Source of the DNA: Runella sp. CRIBMP
GTDB lineage: Bacteria > Bacteroidota > Bacteroidia > Cytophagales > Spirosomataceae
Reading direction: 5' to 3'
DNA: 52,381 nt
Assembly: GCF_009905605.1 (NCBI RefSeq)
Contig: NZ_JAAAKZ010000027.1
Coordinates: 1 to 52,381, forward strand
Part shown: piece after piece, positions 9,801 through 17,437 of the stretch
Layout: every line of letters begins with the position of its first letter
Position numbering within the stretch: position 1 is the stretch's first letter
Translations under genes and position numbers: made by a program
Notes under the pieces: generated by a model
Seen by the model: the letters and a program-made list of their open reading frames with translations, nothing else
Databases searched by the model: none
Told to the model about the DNA's origin: nothing

Positions 9801-10016
9801 TACGTTGACGCCGGGAAGCGGCGACCCGTTTTCATCGGTTACGGTTCCAGTAACCTCCTGTGCGTTTACCTGAACCTTCTGAATCGGTGGAGTCGCTGCA
9901 TTAGCATCCATGATTCCAGCGCTGGTTAACACACCGAAGGAAAGAATTGAACCGGTCAACAGCATGAACCGACTCCTGCTTTTCATCAACGTGTAGGGGA
10001 ATAGTTGTTTTCGCAT
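6882..10016 (-). CDS. susC: SusC/RagA family TonB-dependent outer-membrane transporter (pair 1)
   Basis: This is a 1044-residue TonB-linked outer-membrane porin that imports oligosaccharides with its SusD partner. A signal peptide (about 1-40) precedes a CarboxypepD_reg-like domain (about 54-135, VTGTVTDENGSPLPGVNV). Then come a TonB-box-like stretch KILSEVIVTALG, a plug domain (about 140-250, with LLVIDGVPYNN and LKGPTASALYGSRGGSGAI) and a beta-barrel ending in a terminal Phe (GGNITLTF). The length is normal for the family. It is the first gene of a two-gene unit with susD1. The 969-bp upstream region is shared with parA, which diverges from it. The substrate may be a xylan fragment, but the sequence does not show that. 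Confidence 0.95.
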   Translation of the reverse strand: MRKQLFPYTLMKSRSRFMLLTGSILSFGVLTSAGIMDANAATPPIQKVQVNAQEVTGTVTDENGSPLPGVNVIEKGTTNGSLTDSEGKFKLSVRSEKSIILFSFIGYATQEIEVGTKTSFSIRLTTDTKILSEVIVTALGVKREEKSLGYAVQKVAGPSLQTVKGVSVGTSLTGRVAGLWVRNSTEFNQMPALSLRGETPLLVIDGVPYNNISLNNIAQDDIESIDVLKGPTASALYGSRGGSGAIIVTTKKGSANKGLTVTVNTNNMFNAGFLMLPEVQQSYSAGIGGVYDPTDYIWGQKLDIGIKANQWNPITKQMEMQELTSRGKNNFRDFLVPGLITNNSISVAQTGENGSFRTSLTHIYNKGQYPNLKSDAFNFTLGGEMKVGDRFKLSSQMGYNKRNAPQITGAGYSDQGYMYNILMWMGPEYNLSEYKDNYWLIPDVQQNWHYKAWYDNPYLIANEKLWGVYENRLNANLTATYKLFEGANLIIRPGFDMYNNDETKRNPPNILSNRGWDTPGLYAINKQTGWSFNGDALLTYNKTIGDLGIDALAGGAIYALKNNNLYSATRSGILIPGYYSLNNSVERPNVSVAASAKQVNSVYGKLTLSYKNMLFVDATGRNDWSSTMPQSSRSYFYPSLGGSFVISEVLGSLPSWLDFWKLRGSWTLSKSDLGIYATNQTYSTTIGTWNGLNAGSYPTTIRNADNILPETNRTWEIGTAAYFLKKRLKLDIAYFNKYNYNRQTNANISSASGFVNTLINWDETLVRRGLEVSLDATIIKKNDWQWDAVANYSFNHRYYKEIAPNSAKNAWTVAGGRVDTYTDRVWLTDPATGSLIHRANGLPLLSDFSYLRGYTDPKFLWGFANTIKYKQFNLMVNFDGRVGGVLNNYTSYKMWDTGSHPDSDNQWRYDEVVNKTKSFTGNGVIVKSGTVTFDSFGKITNDTRVFAPNEAKVSYQDYSRSYGDGTRGITDATFFKLREVSLGYNLPSPVAKLLGARSGSISLTGQNVWMWTKAFRFADPDKADDTQLTSPSVRYMGGNITLTF

Positions 10017-10057
10017 TTGTTTAGTGTTAGAATTTAAAAATAGAAAATAGGTAAGGA

Positions 10058-10082
10058 CAAACTTATCCGTGATTAGTCACGG
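10058..10082 (-). promoter_or_regulatory. Candidate susC1 promoter with overlapping inverted repeat
   Basis: On the minus strand TAAGTTTG (10058-10065) matches the Bacteroidota -7 consensus TAnnTTTG, 42 bp before the susC1 ATG. A perfect inverted repeat CCGTGA-TTAG-TCACGG (10067-10082) sits immediately upstream of it, where a regulator would control RNA polymerase. No good -33 element is visible at the usual spacing. Confidence 0.4.
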
Positions 10083-10246
10083 CGTTAGCTTTACGCAACG
10101 GTTAGTGCGAAAAGGGTGTTGGAGCGCCGCAATCAGCAACGGGCCAACTGTGTTGAGGTTGAAAGTTTGGATAAAATGGTGTTGATATTAAAGGGGTTTT
10201 AGCTAATGATAAAGTTCCTATTAAAAAATCATTCATAGAAAGTACC

Positions 10247-10262
10247 GTCTTTAATTAAAGAC
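10247..10262. promoter_or_regulatory. 16-bp perfect palindrome upstream of susC1
   Basis: GTCTTTAATTAAAGAC is a perfect 16-bp palindrome about 230 bp upstream of the susC1 start. It may be a regulator-binding site. It does not resemble the motif shared by susC2 and the GH95 gene. Confidence 0.35.
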
Positions 10263-10545
10263 TTTGATACATCTACTACCCTATACTCTCACAGGATTAT
10301 GATGTACTACTTGGATAAGTACTATTTTATTCACAATTTTTTAAGATGGGCAAAATTAGTAGCATTTGTGTGATTCCAAAAAACTCGCAGATGAGATTCT
10401 CGTTTTTGGTGTAAAATAAATTTTCCGTCACAAATTATTAACGTTTTTATAATATAACTTACTCAAATGTTTAGTAAGAATTAACTTATGACCCAAACTC
10501 GATTCATTCATAATAAATGATTTATTGTTCTGCTGGTACTGCCTG

Positions 10546-10575
10546 TAAATGTGATGATTATAAATGTGATGATTA
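10546..10575. repeat. Tandem 15-bp direct repeat
   Basis: TAAATGTGATGATTA occurs twice head to tail (10546-10560 and 10561-10575), followed by a partial third copy TAAATGAT. It is in the susC1-parA intergenic region. Possible uses are a protein-binding array or a partition site; nothing else supports either. Confidence 0.6.
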
Positions 10576-10924
10576 TAAATGATATAGAAATAATTATAAA
10601 ATTAACTTGCCGTGTTAAAGCCAAGTAGGTGGGAATTTCTACCCAATCCCCCCAGGCTAAAGAGCAATATTAATTTTTCTTTATATCATCAGTGCTGGCA
10701 AATGATGCCCCTAAAGGAGAAGACTCCATCATAAAAAAGGAAAACGGAGGTGCACATACAATCAAGTGAATACACTTAGAAATTATGTCAATTGTTAAAG
10801 CCGTCTTAATCAGTAGATTTCCCTTAACACTATCAGGGATTACGATGACTTATGTATGTGTAGGTAGCCTAAACTCTATCTTGTTGTAAAAACAGGGTGT
10901 TTTTTTAAGATTAATGAGCCATAA

Positions 10925-10960
10925 TTGTCTCCATTTATAGACAAAATATATATATTTGTC
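10925..10960 (+). promoter_or_regulatory. parA promoter and candidate par operator
   Basis: TATATTTG (10951-10958) matches the -7 consensus TAnnTTTG, with TTG at 10925-10927 as a possible -33 element. Three half-sites alternate in orientation: TTGTCT (10925-10930), AGACAA (10939-10944) and TTTGTC (10955-10960). They make two overlapping inverted repeats across the promoter. ParA proteins with an N-terminal HTH usually repress their own operon, so this is a likely binding site. The TTG at 10956 belongs to the -7 element and is therefore an unlikely start codon. Confidence 0.55.
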
Positions 10961-10985
10961 CACAAAAAACACCAAAATCATTTGT

Positions 10986-11927
10986 ATGATTACCGGCGAA
11001 CAGGTACTAAACTTCCTCAAAAACAAGGAAGGGCTGACTTTGGCAAAAGTCGAAAAGGAAGCGGCCATTCCCAAAGGAACTCTTTCCAAATCTTTAAACG
11101 GCGAACGCGAACTGAATCAAGACCACCTTACAAAACTCTATCCCGTTTTGGTAGGGTATGGATGGAAAGAATTTTACCGCTCCAAAGCAAAGGTAATCGC
11201 TGTGGTAAACCATAAAGGCGGCGTTGGCAAAACCACCACCACACTCAATTTGGGAAAAGCCTTGGTGCTTCATGGCTATAAAGTACTGGTAATAGACATG
11301 GATTCGCAGGGAAATCTATCACAGGCCCTCGGAATTGACAGCCCTGATAAGCAGGTAATGCACGCCGTTCTTGACGATGAGCCGCTGCCTGTATATTCCA
11401 TTGCTCCCAATTTTGATTTATCTCCCAGCGATTTGACCCTTGCTAGCCGAGAAAGTGAGATGATTAGAATGGTGCTAAGTGAATTGCAATTACAAAGAGC
11501 CATTGCACCCAAACTGAGTGAATATGACTACATACTGATTGATTGTCCGCCAGCACTCAATGTTTTTACCACCAGCGCGCTTATTGCGGCCAATTCTTGC
11601 CTGATTACCCTCCAACCCGAAATATCTGCACTCAAGGGAGTCAAGGGTTTATTTGACCATATTTTTCAAGTACAGCGTAGACTCAATAGCGGGCTTCATA
11701 TTGAAGGCGTATTATTGACGATGGTTGATAACCGACTAAATATACACCGAGATATTATTGATCAGGTGCGTTCTCAACTAAATTCTTTTAAAATATTCAA
11801 TACTCAAATCAGGATGAATGTTTCTTTGAAAGAGTCTCAGATTTCGCAAATAGATATTTTCGGATACGATGGTAGTTCCAACGGCGCAAAAGATTACATG
11901 AATCTGGCAAAAGAAATTATCGGTTAA
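10986..11927 (+). CDS. parA: ParA family partition ATPase with N-terminal HTH
   Basis: This is a 313-residue plasmid-partition ATPase. An N-terminal segment of about 60 residues looks like a helix-turn-helix (LTLAKVEKEAAIPKGTLSKS). The deviant Walker A KGGVGKTTTT, the DMDSQGNLSQALG segment and YILIDCPPALN follow in the order usual for ParA/Soj. It hydrolyses ATP on the nucleoid to move ParB-bound plasmid copies apart. A TTG at 10956 would add ten residues but lies in the promoter, so the ATG at 10986 is chosen. The parB start is 20 bp downstream, which fits one operon. Confidence 0.93.
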   Translation: MITGEQVLNFLKNKEGLTLAKVEKEAAIPKGTLSKSLNGERELNQDHLTKLYPVLVGYGWKEFYRSKAKVIAVVNHKGGVGKTTTTLNLGKALVLHGYKVLVIDMDSQGNLSQALGIDSPDKQVMHAVLDDEPLPVYSIAPNFDLSPSDLTLASRESEMIRMVLSELQLQRAIAPKLSEYDYILIDCPPALNVFTTSALIAANSCLITLQPEISALKGVKGLFDHIFQVQRRLNSGLHIEGVLLTMVDNRLNIHRDIIDQVRSQLNSFKIFNTQIRMNVSLKESQISQIDIFGYDGSSNGAKDYMNLAKEIIG

Positions 11928-11947
11928 CCTCTTCCCTATTAGTTCTA

Positions 11948-12895
11948 ATGGCAAAAAAATATCAATCCTCCCTTGGCGAACAAAAAATATTTCAAAGCTC
12001 CACCTTTGTGCAGCACGAAGACATTAAGAAAAACATAATGGTTCTACCTGAACTAGAATCACTAATTCCTCCGCTTGGAGCAGAAGAAAAAAAACAGCTG
12101 GAAATCAATATTTTGAACGAAGGCTGCCGAGAAGCTCTATTGGTCTGGCCCACTCTTGAAAATGTAGTCATCCCAAACTCAGCCTCACTAAGACCTGTAT
12201 ACGTCCTGATTGACGGCCATAATCGTTTTAATATTTGCGTCAAACATTCCCTTGATTTTCAAATTCATCTAGTATCATACAGCACCCTCGAAGATGTGAA
12301 AGGGTTTATGATTGATAACCAACTTGGAAGAAGGAATTTAAGTACCGAACAGGCCTCGTATTTGCGCGGAATGAAATATTTAAATCTGCGTAAGAGTAAG
12401 GGTAAATATGAACGTTCAAACCATAAGGCTCAAAATGAGCTTTATGATATTTTGCCATCTGAGCATAAAGATCAAAATGATCCTTATGCTAGTTCTGAGA
12501 AAAAAATGACTACTGCGGAGCAACTCGCACAGGAGTTTAAGGTAGGCCAAGCAACGATAAAAAGAGATGCAGAATTTGCTGAAGGTATGGAAAAACTTAG
12601 CCCGCAGTTGAAGCTTTCTATTTTGGCGGGTATCACAAAAATTAATAAAAGCCAGATTCAACAGCTGACCAAAACGGAGAATATTGAAAAACCGTTGGAC
12701 TCTTTAGAAGAGATTGAATTAACGCTAATGTCTACCAAAACGCAAAGAATCACACAAACTAATGCTGTAACCCCAGCCGATGTATTGATTAACGAAATCG
12801 GTACTCTCGTGACTAAACTTAAAAATCCCCAAAGAAGAAAGGACGCCTGCGATAAACTTATAAAATTAGTTTCTGATTTACAGTCACTGTTGTAG
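11948..12895 (+). CDS. parB: ParB-like partition protein
   Basis: This is a 315-residue protein with a ParB/Srx-like N-domain (about 25-130). The motif LIDGHNRFNIC occupies the place of the G-x-x-R nucleotide-binding box. A central helix-turn-helix region follows (TAEQLAQEFKVGQATIKRDA, about 190-215), then a helical tail that may dimerise. It would bind the plasmid centromere and contact ParA. The sequence is diverged from chromosomal ParB, so the assignment rests on the N-domain motif and its position directly after parA. I cannot point to a clear parS site. Confidence 0.85.
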   Translation: MAKKYQSSLGEQKIFQSSTFVQHEDIKKNIMVLPELESLIPPLGAEEKKQLEINILNEGCREALLVWPTLENVVIPNSASLRPVYVLIDGHNRFNICVKHSLDFQIHLVSYSTLEDVKGFMIDNQLGRRNLSTEQASYLRGMKYLNLRKSKGKYERSNHKAQNELYDILPSEHKDQNDPYASSEKKMTTAEQLAQEFKVGQATIKRDAEFAEGMEKLSPQLKLSILAGITKINKSQIQQLTKTENIEKPLDSLEEIELTLMSTKTQRITQTNAVTPADVLINEIGTLVTKLKNPQRRKDACDKLIKLVSDLQSLL

Positions 12896-13164
12896 GCTAG
12901 CTTTTATTGTCGGTGAGGTGCTATGTACCTCCAAAATGAGTACGCTCGCTATTTTTGTTTTATTATACCTCTTTTATCATTTTTTTGATGTTGGCCACCC
13001 AGTCAATTAAGCTCTAAATGTTAGTGCCCAAATAAGCCCTAAAAATGTAATAGTTGGTTTATTATTTTCTCATAATCAATAAGTTACATAAATATATATT
13101 GTCATTAATAGAAGGCGATTTATCTTACATAGTTCAGAAACATAACCCAAAAATGGGGTATTTA

Positions 13165-13407
13165 TATAACATTTTTAGGGGTCTTTATTTAATTTTTTAC
13201 GTCACCGAAAATATCCCCAAATGAGGGTACAAGAGGCGAAAAAAACTATTTAAATGAAAAAAAATAAAGAAAAACCAGCAACAAAACACTAAAACTCACC
13301 TGACGAATCAAAAATCACTGGAAAAAGCCTTAAATACCTTGAATATCTATAACTTTTTTAGGGGTTATGTATGTGGATAAAAAAGTTATTATAACAAATT
13401 TAGGGTT
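13165..13407 (+). repeat. Dispersed iteron copies upstream of the main array
   Basis: Single copies of the same unit lie at 13165-13182 (TATAACATTTTTAGGGGT), 13348-13365 (TATAACTTTTTTAGGGGT) and 13390-13407 (TATAACAAATTTAGGGTT). A one-mismatch copy in reverse orientation lies at 13037-13052. The last two direct copies flank the DnaA box. Confidence 0.8.
13372..13380 (-). promoter_or_regulatory. DnaA box
   Basis: TGTGGATAA is the exact reverse complement of the consensus DnaA box TTATCCACA. It sits between two iterons in AT-rich DNA, as expected for an origin where host DnaA helps Rep to open the duplex. Confidence 0.75.
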
Positions 13408-13620
13408 CGGGAAGTCTTTGTTTTAAAAAAAAAGGCAAATTCATACATTTTAACTAAGTCATTGATAATCAATTTTTTACCTTAAAAGAAAATTGGATTT
13501 AGAAAAAGAAATTTTAAAATCAACAACAATAGCGCTGATGATGTTTCTTTTCTTTTTAAAAGCTTTTAAAAGCTTTCGGTTGCCATAACTAATTCAAAAT
13601 CAATGTATTACAAGGTTTAT

Positions 13621-13724
13621 TATAACAAAATTAGGGTTAACTATAACAAAATTAGGGTTAACTATAACAAAATTAGGGTTCAATTATAACATTTTTAGGG
13701 TTAAACTATAACAAAATTAGGGTA
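13621..13724 (+). repeat. Iteron array, five tandem copies
   Basis: The 18-bp unit TATAACAAAATTAGGGTT starts at 13621, 13642, 13663, 13685 and 13707, a pitch of 21-22 bp or two helical turns. The fourth copy has TTTT for AAAT in the middle and the fifth ends in TA. All face the same side of the helix. The array ends 53 bp before the rep start, so Rep bound here could both initiate replication and repress its own gene. Confidence 0.92.
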
Positions 13725-13777
13725 ACTGATATTTTATGCGAATTATGGTGTTATTTTTAAGCTAAAAAAAGAGCTGT

Positions 13778-15160
13778 ATGGCCAAAAAATCTGAACCGTC
13801 ATCAAAAATTGAAAAACCTCGTTTAGTTCGGTTAATTCGTAAGTCAAACGACTTGGTTGAAGGGAAATATCGTTTTGACATTTGGGAAATGAGGGTATTT
13901 ACGAAAACCCTCACGATGATTCATAAAGATGATGAAGACTTCAGGCCCTACCGAATTTATCTGAAAGAAATTATCAGTGATTTTGGATTAGAGCAAAACA
14001 AGCAGTCATACAAATTTTTGAAAGAAGGAGCTGAAAAACTGGCCCGCCGAGAAATCAGGGCCGTTGCATCTACCCCCGACGGTGAAATGGAGCTATTGAC
14101 CCATATAGCGGCGGGTGTAAAAAGCTTTACAAACAATAATGTTGGGAAATACATTGAGATTTCATTTCATCCAGAGATGAAACCTCATTTGCTGCAATTA
14201 CAAACGCAGTTTCTGATGTACGACATTAAAAATATACTTCGCCTGCAAAGTTCGTTTTCAATCAGAATCTATGAGTTGCTGAAACAGTACGAACGAATCG
14301 GAAAACGGAAATTTACGATTGAAGAGTTAAAGGAAATTTTAGACATATCGGATAAGTACCCACTTTACGCCAATTTCAAGCAAAGGGTAATCATTAAAGC
14401 ACAAGAAGACCTTTCAGAATTTACAGACATCCGTTTTACGTTTGAAGAGGAAAAGAAAGGTAAGGCGGTTTATGCGATTATTTTCTTCATTGAGCGAAAT
14501 GCTGATTTCACCGAAGAATTACCCAGCAATATCATTGTTGATTCAATGATACAACTGCCAGTTGTGTCCAAGGAGTCTCAGGAAGCACTTGAAATTTTCA
14601 GTTTACTCAAGGAATTTAAAGGCGTAAATATACAGACGGTAAAAGACTGGCTTATTCAATTCTCGCCAGAGCATGTTCGTCAGCGTATAACTCTGCTTAA
14701 AAATCAAATTGCATTAGGAGGGAAGATTCGAAACCCAATGGGTTACTTACAGAAAATGATGATTCAATCAAATCTGTTTGATTTGGTAGAAGAGACGAAA
14801 CATGAAAAACAACAGGTAGCTGAACAACAAAAGCAAACTCATCATTTGCTGAAGCGTTTGGCGGCTGAATTGGAGCAACTACAGGTGGGGCATTATGAAA
14901 CCCAAAAACGGATGGTTGAAAAAATATTGAGCGAAGATGAGACATTGCGCACGGAAATACATAATTCAGTCAAAAACAGCCGTTTTTATGACCCAGGACA
15001 AACGATTGTCGAAAATATGAAAAAGGGGATGGTTCAAGGAATGGTTTTCTCTAAAGTGAAGCAGGCGAGACAAACGCTTTTTGAAGAAATGGATAGGGAG
15101 TTTGAAGTTTTAGAGAAATCGCTTAAAAGTCAACTCAGGGTTTTAGGATGGGATGGATAA
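13778..15160 (+). CDS. repB: Replication initiator protein, Rep_3 (RepB) family
   Basis: This is a 460-residue plasmid initiator. Residues about 15-240 form the two winged-helix domains of the Rep_3 family, with LVRLIRKSNDLVEGKYRFDI at the start and SFSIRIYELLKQYERIGKRK in the second domain. It should bind the iterons just upstream and recruit host replication proteins. The part after about residue 260 is a long charged extension (many Glu/Lys/Gln, probably helical or coiled coil) that makes it longer than the 200-300 residues common in the family; what it does is unknown. It is downstream of and co-oriented with parAB, but the 882-bp origin separates them. Confidence 0.93.
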   Translation: MAKKSEPSSKIEKPRLVRLIRKSNDLVEGKYRFDIWEMRVFTKTLTMIHKDDEDFRPYRIYLKEIISDFGLEQNKQSYKFLKEGAEKLARREIRAVASTPDGEMELLTHIAAGVKSFTNNNVGKYIEISFHPEMKPHLLQLQTQFLMYDIKNILRLQSSFSIRIYELLKQYERIGKRKFTIEELKEILDISDKYPLYANFKQRVIIKAQEDLSEFTDIRFTFEEEKKGKAVYAIIFFIERNADFTEELPSNIIVDSMIQLPVVSKESQEALEIFSLLKEFKGVNIQTVKDWLIQFSPEHVRQRITLLKNQIALGGKIRNPMGYLQKMMIQSNLFDLVEETKHEKQQVAEQQKQTHHLLKRLAAELEQLQVGHYETQKRMVEKILSEDETLRTEIHNSVKNSRFYDPGQTIVENMKKGMVQGMVFSKVKQARQTLFEEMDREFEVLEKSLKSQLRVLGWDG

Positions 15161-15508
15161 AAACATTTCCGACTTTAAATCATTTATTTTATAGTTTTAT
15201 ATCGTTATAATACCGTTATAATATTGGAATATACTGCTAAATTACGCAATAAAATATAATGACAAAAAATTAGTCCATGTAAAATTCTCTTGTAAAATAA
15301 ATCCGTGTCATCATCCCAACCAGAATAGACACACTAGATTCCATCAATCTCAAAATATGAATTACTTTTGTAGTTTGGATTCAAAACCGCACCATTAACT
15401 TCCTTAACTTTATTGTCTAAACAAAGGGCAATTAGTATCTTACATCAAACGGTGACTTTTTGATCTAAAACGAATTAATTTATTAATTATCAATTGAATA
15501 ACCATTCT
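15161..15508. other. Intergenic region between rep and the DUF1080 gene
   Basis: 348 bp without a gene. Two direct copies of CGTTATAATA (15203-15212 and 15214-15223) carry the TATAAC core of the iterons in reverse, perhaps by chance. TACTTTTG (15363-15370) matches the -7 consensus TAnnTTTG but lies 140 bp from the next start codon and lacks a visible -33 partner. No terminator hairpin is clear after rep. Confidence 0.4.
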
Positions 15509-17353
15509 ATGTTCAAACCCAAAAGTATTTTTTCGCAATTTATCGCCTGCGTTCCGGGAGTGATTGTTGCGTCATCTGTTTTTGCACAAACAGCTGTCCC
15601 TCTCAATGACCTCAGCGCCTTTACCAACAAAGCCAACAATTGGTCCATTGCTGGTGATGTCACTGCCGATATTTCCAAAGTCAATGTTTTAGAATCCAAA
15701 CCAGGCAAAGGCATTCTTGTCTGTATTCACGAAAAAGGAAAATATGGCCAGGAGTATGAGCTTGTGTCAAATTTCAAACACGGAGATTTAGACCTAGAAT
15801 TAGATTTTATGCTTACCAAAGAATCCAATTCTGGTATTTATCTACAAGGGAACTATGAAGTACAGCTTTTTGACAGTTGGGGTAAAAAAACGGCTAAATA
15901 CAACGACAATGGCGGTATTTATGAGCGTTGGAACGATGCCAAACCAGAAGGTGAAAAAGGGTATGAAGGATATGCTCCACGTTTTAACGTAGCAAAAGCG
16001 CCCGGTTTATGGCAAAACATCAAAATATCATATCAGGCTCCTCGCTTTGATGCTGTAGGAAAAAAAATTGCCAATGCGGTGTTTCTAAAGATTGTTTTGA
16101 ACGGTGTAACCATTCACGAAAACGTAGAAGTAAGTGGTCCCACTCGCGGCTCGCTGACCAAAGAAGACGTAGCTTCTGGTCCGTTGCGTATTCAGGGAGA
16201 TCATGGTTCGTTGGCAATTAAAAATATTGTCATTAACAATTTCGACAAAAAACCAGGAACATTGTCCGACCTTACTTATAAAACGTACTACGGCACCTTT
16301 GCACCTAATGAAGATTTCTCAAAACAAAAAGTGGCCGAAACGGGTAAAAAGGAAGCCTTTTCTTGGGAAATTTTGAAAGATAACAACAACTTCGCTTACA
16401 TTTATAACGGAAAATACACCGCTGCCACCGACGGTGAATACACCTTTAAATTGCAAGCTGCGGGCAATGCTTACCTCAAAATTGATGGCAAAGATATAAT
16501 CCCAGCAGAATCAAGAAATTCCATGCGTCAAGGAAAAGTAAACCTCACGGCGGGAGCGCATACCATTGAAGTTTTCAATAGCAAAACCGAAGGCTATATG
16601 CGGCCAGGTTTAGCGGTTTGGGTGTCTGGTCCTGGCTTTAGAGAGATGTCTTTAAGTACCGCCAGTTCGGTTACAACAGGTGGTGGAGTAGATCCGATAC
16701 TTGTAACTGCTCCTACCAATACAATTATGCGCAGCTTCATGGATTTCAAAAAGACCCCCGAAGCTAAAAACACCCGCATTGTTCATGCTGTTTCGGTGGG
16801 AAGTCCCGCCAATCTGCATTATACTTACGACCTCGACAAAGGTGCTTTATTGCAAATTTGGCGGGGAGAATTCCTCGACGCCACCCCAATGTGGCACAGC
16901 CGCGGCGATGGTTCGTCGCGCCCACGCGGTAGTGTTACACTTTTGAACAATGACATGTTTCTTGGAAAAGTAAATGGTCAGTCGGCATGGCAGGCAGATA
17001 CTACGGGCAGCGGTTACGTACCTAAAGGATATGCCTTGGATGATGCCGAGGCTCCGACTTTCAACTATATTGCTTTCGGCTCGCCCGTTACTGACCGTCT
17101 TTCGGTTGTAGACAACAAATATTTTGAACGCGAAGTAAAATTGGCAAAACCAGTCGAAAACCTAGTAGCGAGAGTTGCCGAAGGAACCAACATTGAAATG
17201 ATTTCGGAAGGGCTGTACTCAGTTAACAACAAGTCTTATTTTATCCAAATGTCCGACAAATCGGTGGTACCGCAAATCAGAAATGTGAATGGCGGTCAGG
17301 AGTTGATTGTTCCTGTAACTAACGGGGCGGTTAAATATGCCATCCATTTCTAA
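15509..17353 (+). CDS. Secreted DUF1080 (3-keto-disaccharide hydrolase-like) protein with PA14 domain
   Basis: This is a 614-residue exported protein. The ATG at 15509 starts a signal peptide ending in SSVFAQ. A TTG at 15494 would extend it by five residues and is less likely. Residues about 30-240 are a DUF1080 concanavalin-like domain (SGIYLQGNYEVQLFDSWG, GGIYERW); family members include 3-keto-glycoside hydrolases. Residues about 245-385 form a PA14 carbohydrate-binding-like domain (YNGKYTAATDGEYTFKLQA, AYLKIDGKDI). The last 210 residues (LLQIWRGEFLDATPMWHSRG) are not assigned. The next gene, 84 bp downstream, is an exported dehydrogenase-like cytochrome. Together they could oxidise a sugar at C3 and cleave the keto product, but that link is inference. 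Confidence 0.8.
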   Translation: MFKPKSIFSQFIACVPGVIVASSVFAQTAVPLNDLSAFTNKANNWSIAGDVTADISKVNVLESKPGKGILVCIHEKGKYGQEYELVSNFKHGDLDLELDFMLTKESNSGIYLQGNYEVQLFDSWGKKTAKYNDNGGIYERWNDAKPEGEKGYEGYAPRFNVAKAPGLWQNIKISYQAPRFDAVGKKIANAVFLKIVLNGVTIHENVEVSGPTRGSLTKEDVASGPLRIQGDHGSLAIKNIVINNFDKKPGTLSDLTYKTYYGTFAPNEDFSKQKVAETGKKEAFSWEILKDNNNFAYIYNGKYTAATDGEYTFKLQAAGNAYLKIDGKDIIPAESRNSMRQGKVNLTAGAHTIEVFNSKTEGYMRPGLAVWVSGPGFREMSLSTASSVTTGGGVDPILVTAPTNTIMRSFMDFKKTPEAKNTRIVHAVSVGSPANLHYTYDLDKGALLQIWRGEFLDATPMWHSRGDGSSRPRGSVTLLNNDMFLGKVNGQSAWQADTTGSGYVPKGYALDDAEAPTFNYIAFGSPVTDRLSVVDNKYFEREVKLAKPVENLVARVAEGTNIEMISEGLYSVNNKSYFIQMSDKSVVPQIRNVNGGQELIVPVTNGAVKYAIHF

Positions 17354-17437
17354 AAATAGTCTGCAAATCATCACTTTTTAATTAACAGATTATCCAGCAA
17401 CGTTTACTTAACAAATGTTGCTAGAAAACTCAAAATA

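Larger units (their letters stand above)
10017..10985. other. Divergent intergenic region between susC1 and parA
   Basis: This is 969 bp of AT-rich DNA without a convincing gene. It holds candidate susC1 regulatory palindromes (10067-10082 and 10247-10262), a tandem 15-bp repeat (10546-10575), a 15-bp inverted repeat AATAAATGATTTATT (10513-10527) and the parA promoter/operator (10925-10960). One reading frame of 34 codons at 10785-10889 has no recognisable similarity. Confidence 0.6.
12896..13777. other. Replication origin region (oriV)
   Basis: This is 882 bp of AT-rich, gene-free DNA before rep. It contains nine iteron copies: one inverted at 13037-13052, and direct copies at 13165-13182, 13348-13365, 13390-13407 and 13621-13724 (five). 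There is one perfect DnaA box (13372-13380) and an 18-bp perfect palindrome AAAGCTTTTAAAAGCTTT (13559-13576). Iterons plus a DnaA box beside a Rep_3 gene are the standard layout of theta-replicating iteron plasmids. A weak inverted repeat AGGTGCTATGTACCT (12916-12930) follows parB; its role is unclear. Confidence 0.88.

Noticed and set aside
10785-10889. 34-codon open frame in the susC1-parA gap
   Set aside because: It is short and AT-rich, with no clear ribosome-binding site and no similarity I recognise.
10956-10985. TTG start for parA
   Set aside because: The codon is part of a TAnnTTTG promoter element, and an ATG follows ten codons later at the start of the conserved sequence.
13621-13724. 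TTAGGG-rich tandem units resembling telomere repeats
   Set aside because: The unit is 18 bp with a TATAAC start and 21-22 bp pitch beside a Rep_3 gene and a DnaA box. These are plasmid iterons, and the TTAGGG match is chance.
13621-13724. Possible CRISPR array
   Set aside because: The gaps between units are only 3-4 bases, so there are no spacers, and no cas gene is present.
15494-15508. TTG start for the DUF1080 gene
   Set aside because: The ATG at 15509 begins a normal signal peptide; the extra five residues add nothing recognisable.
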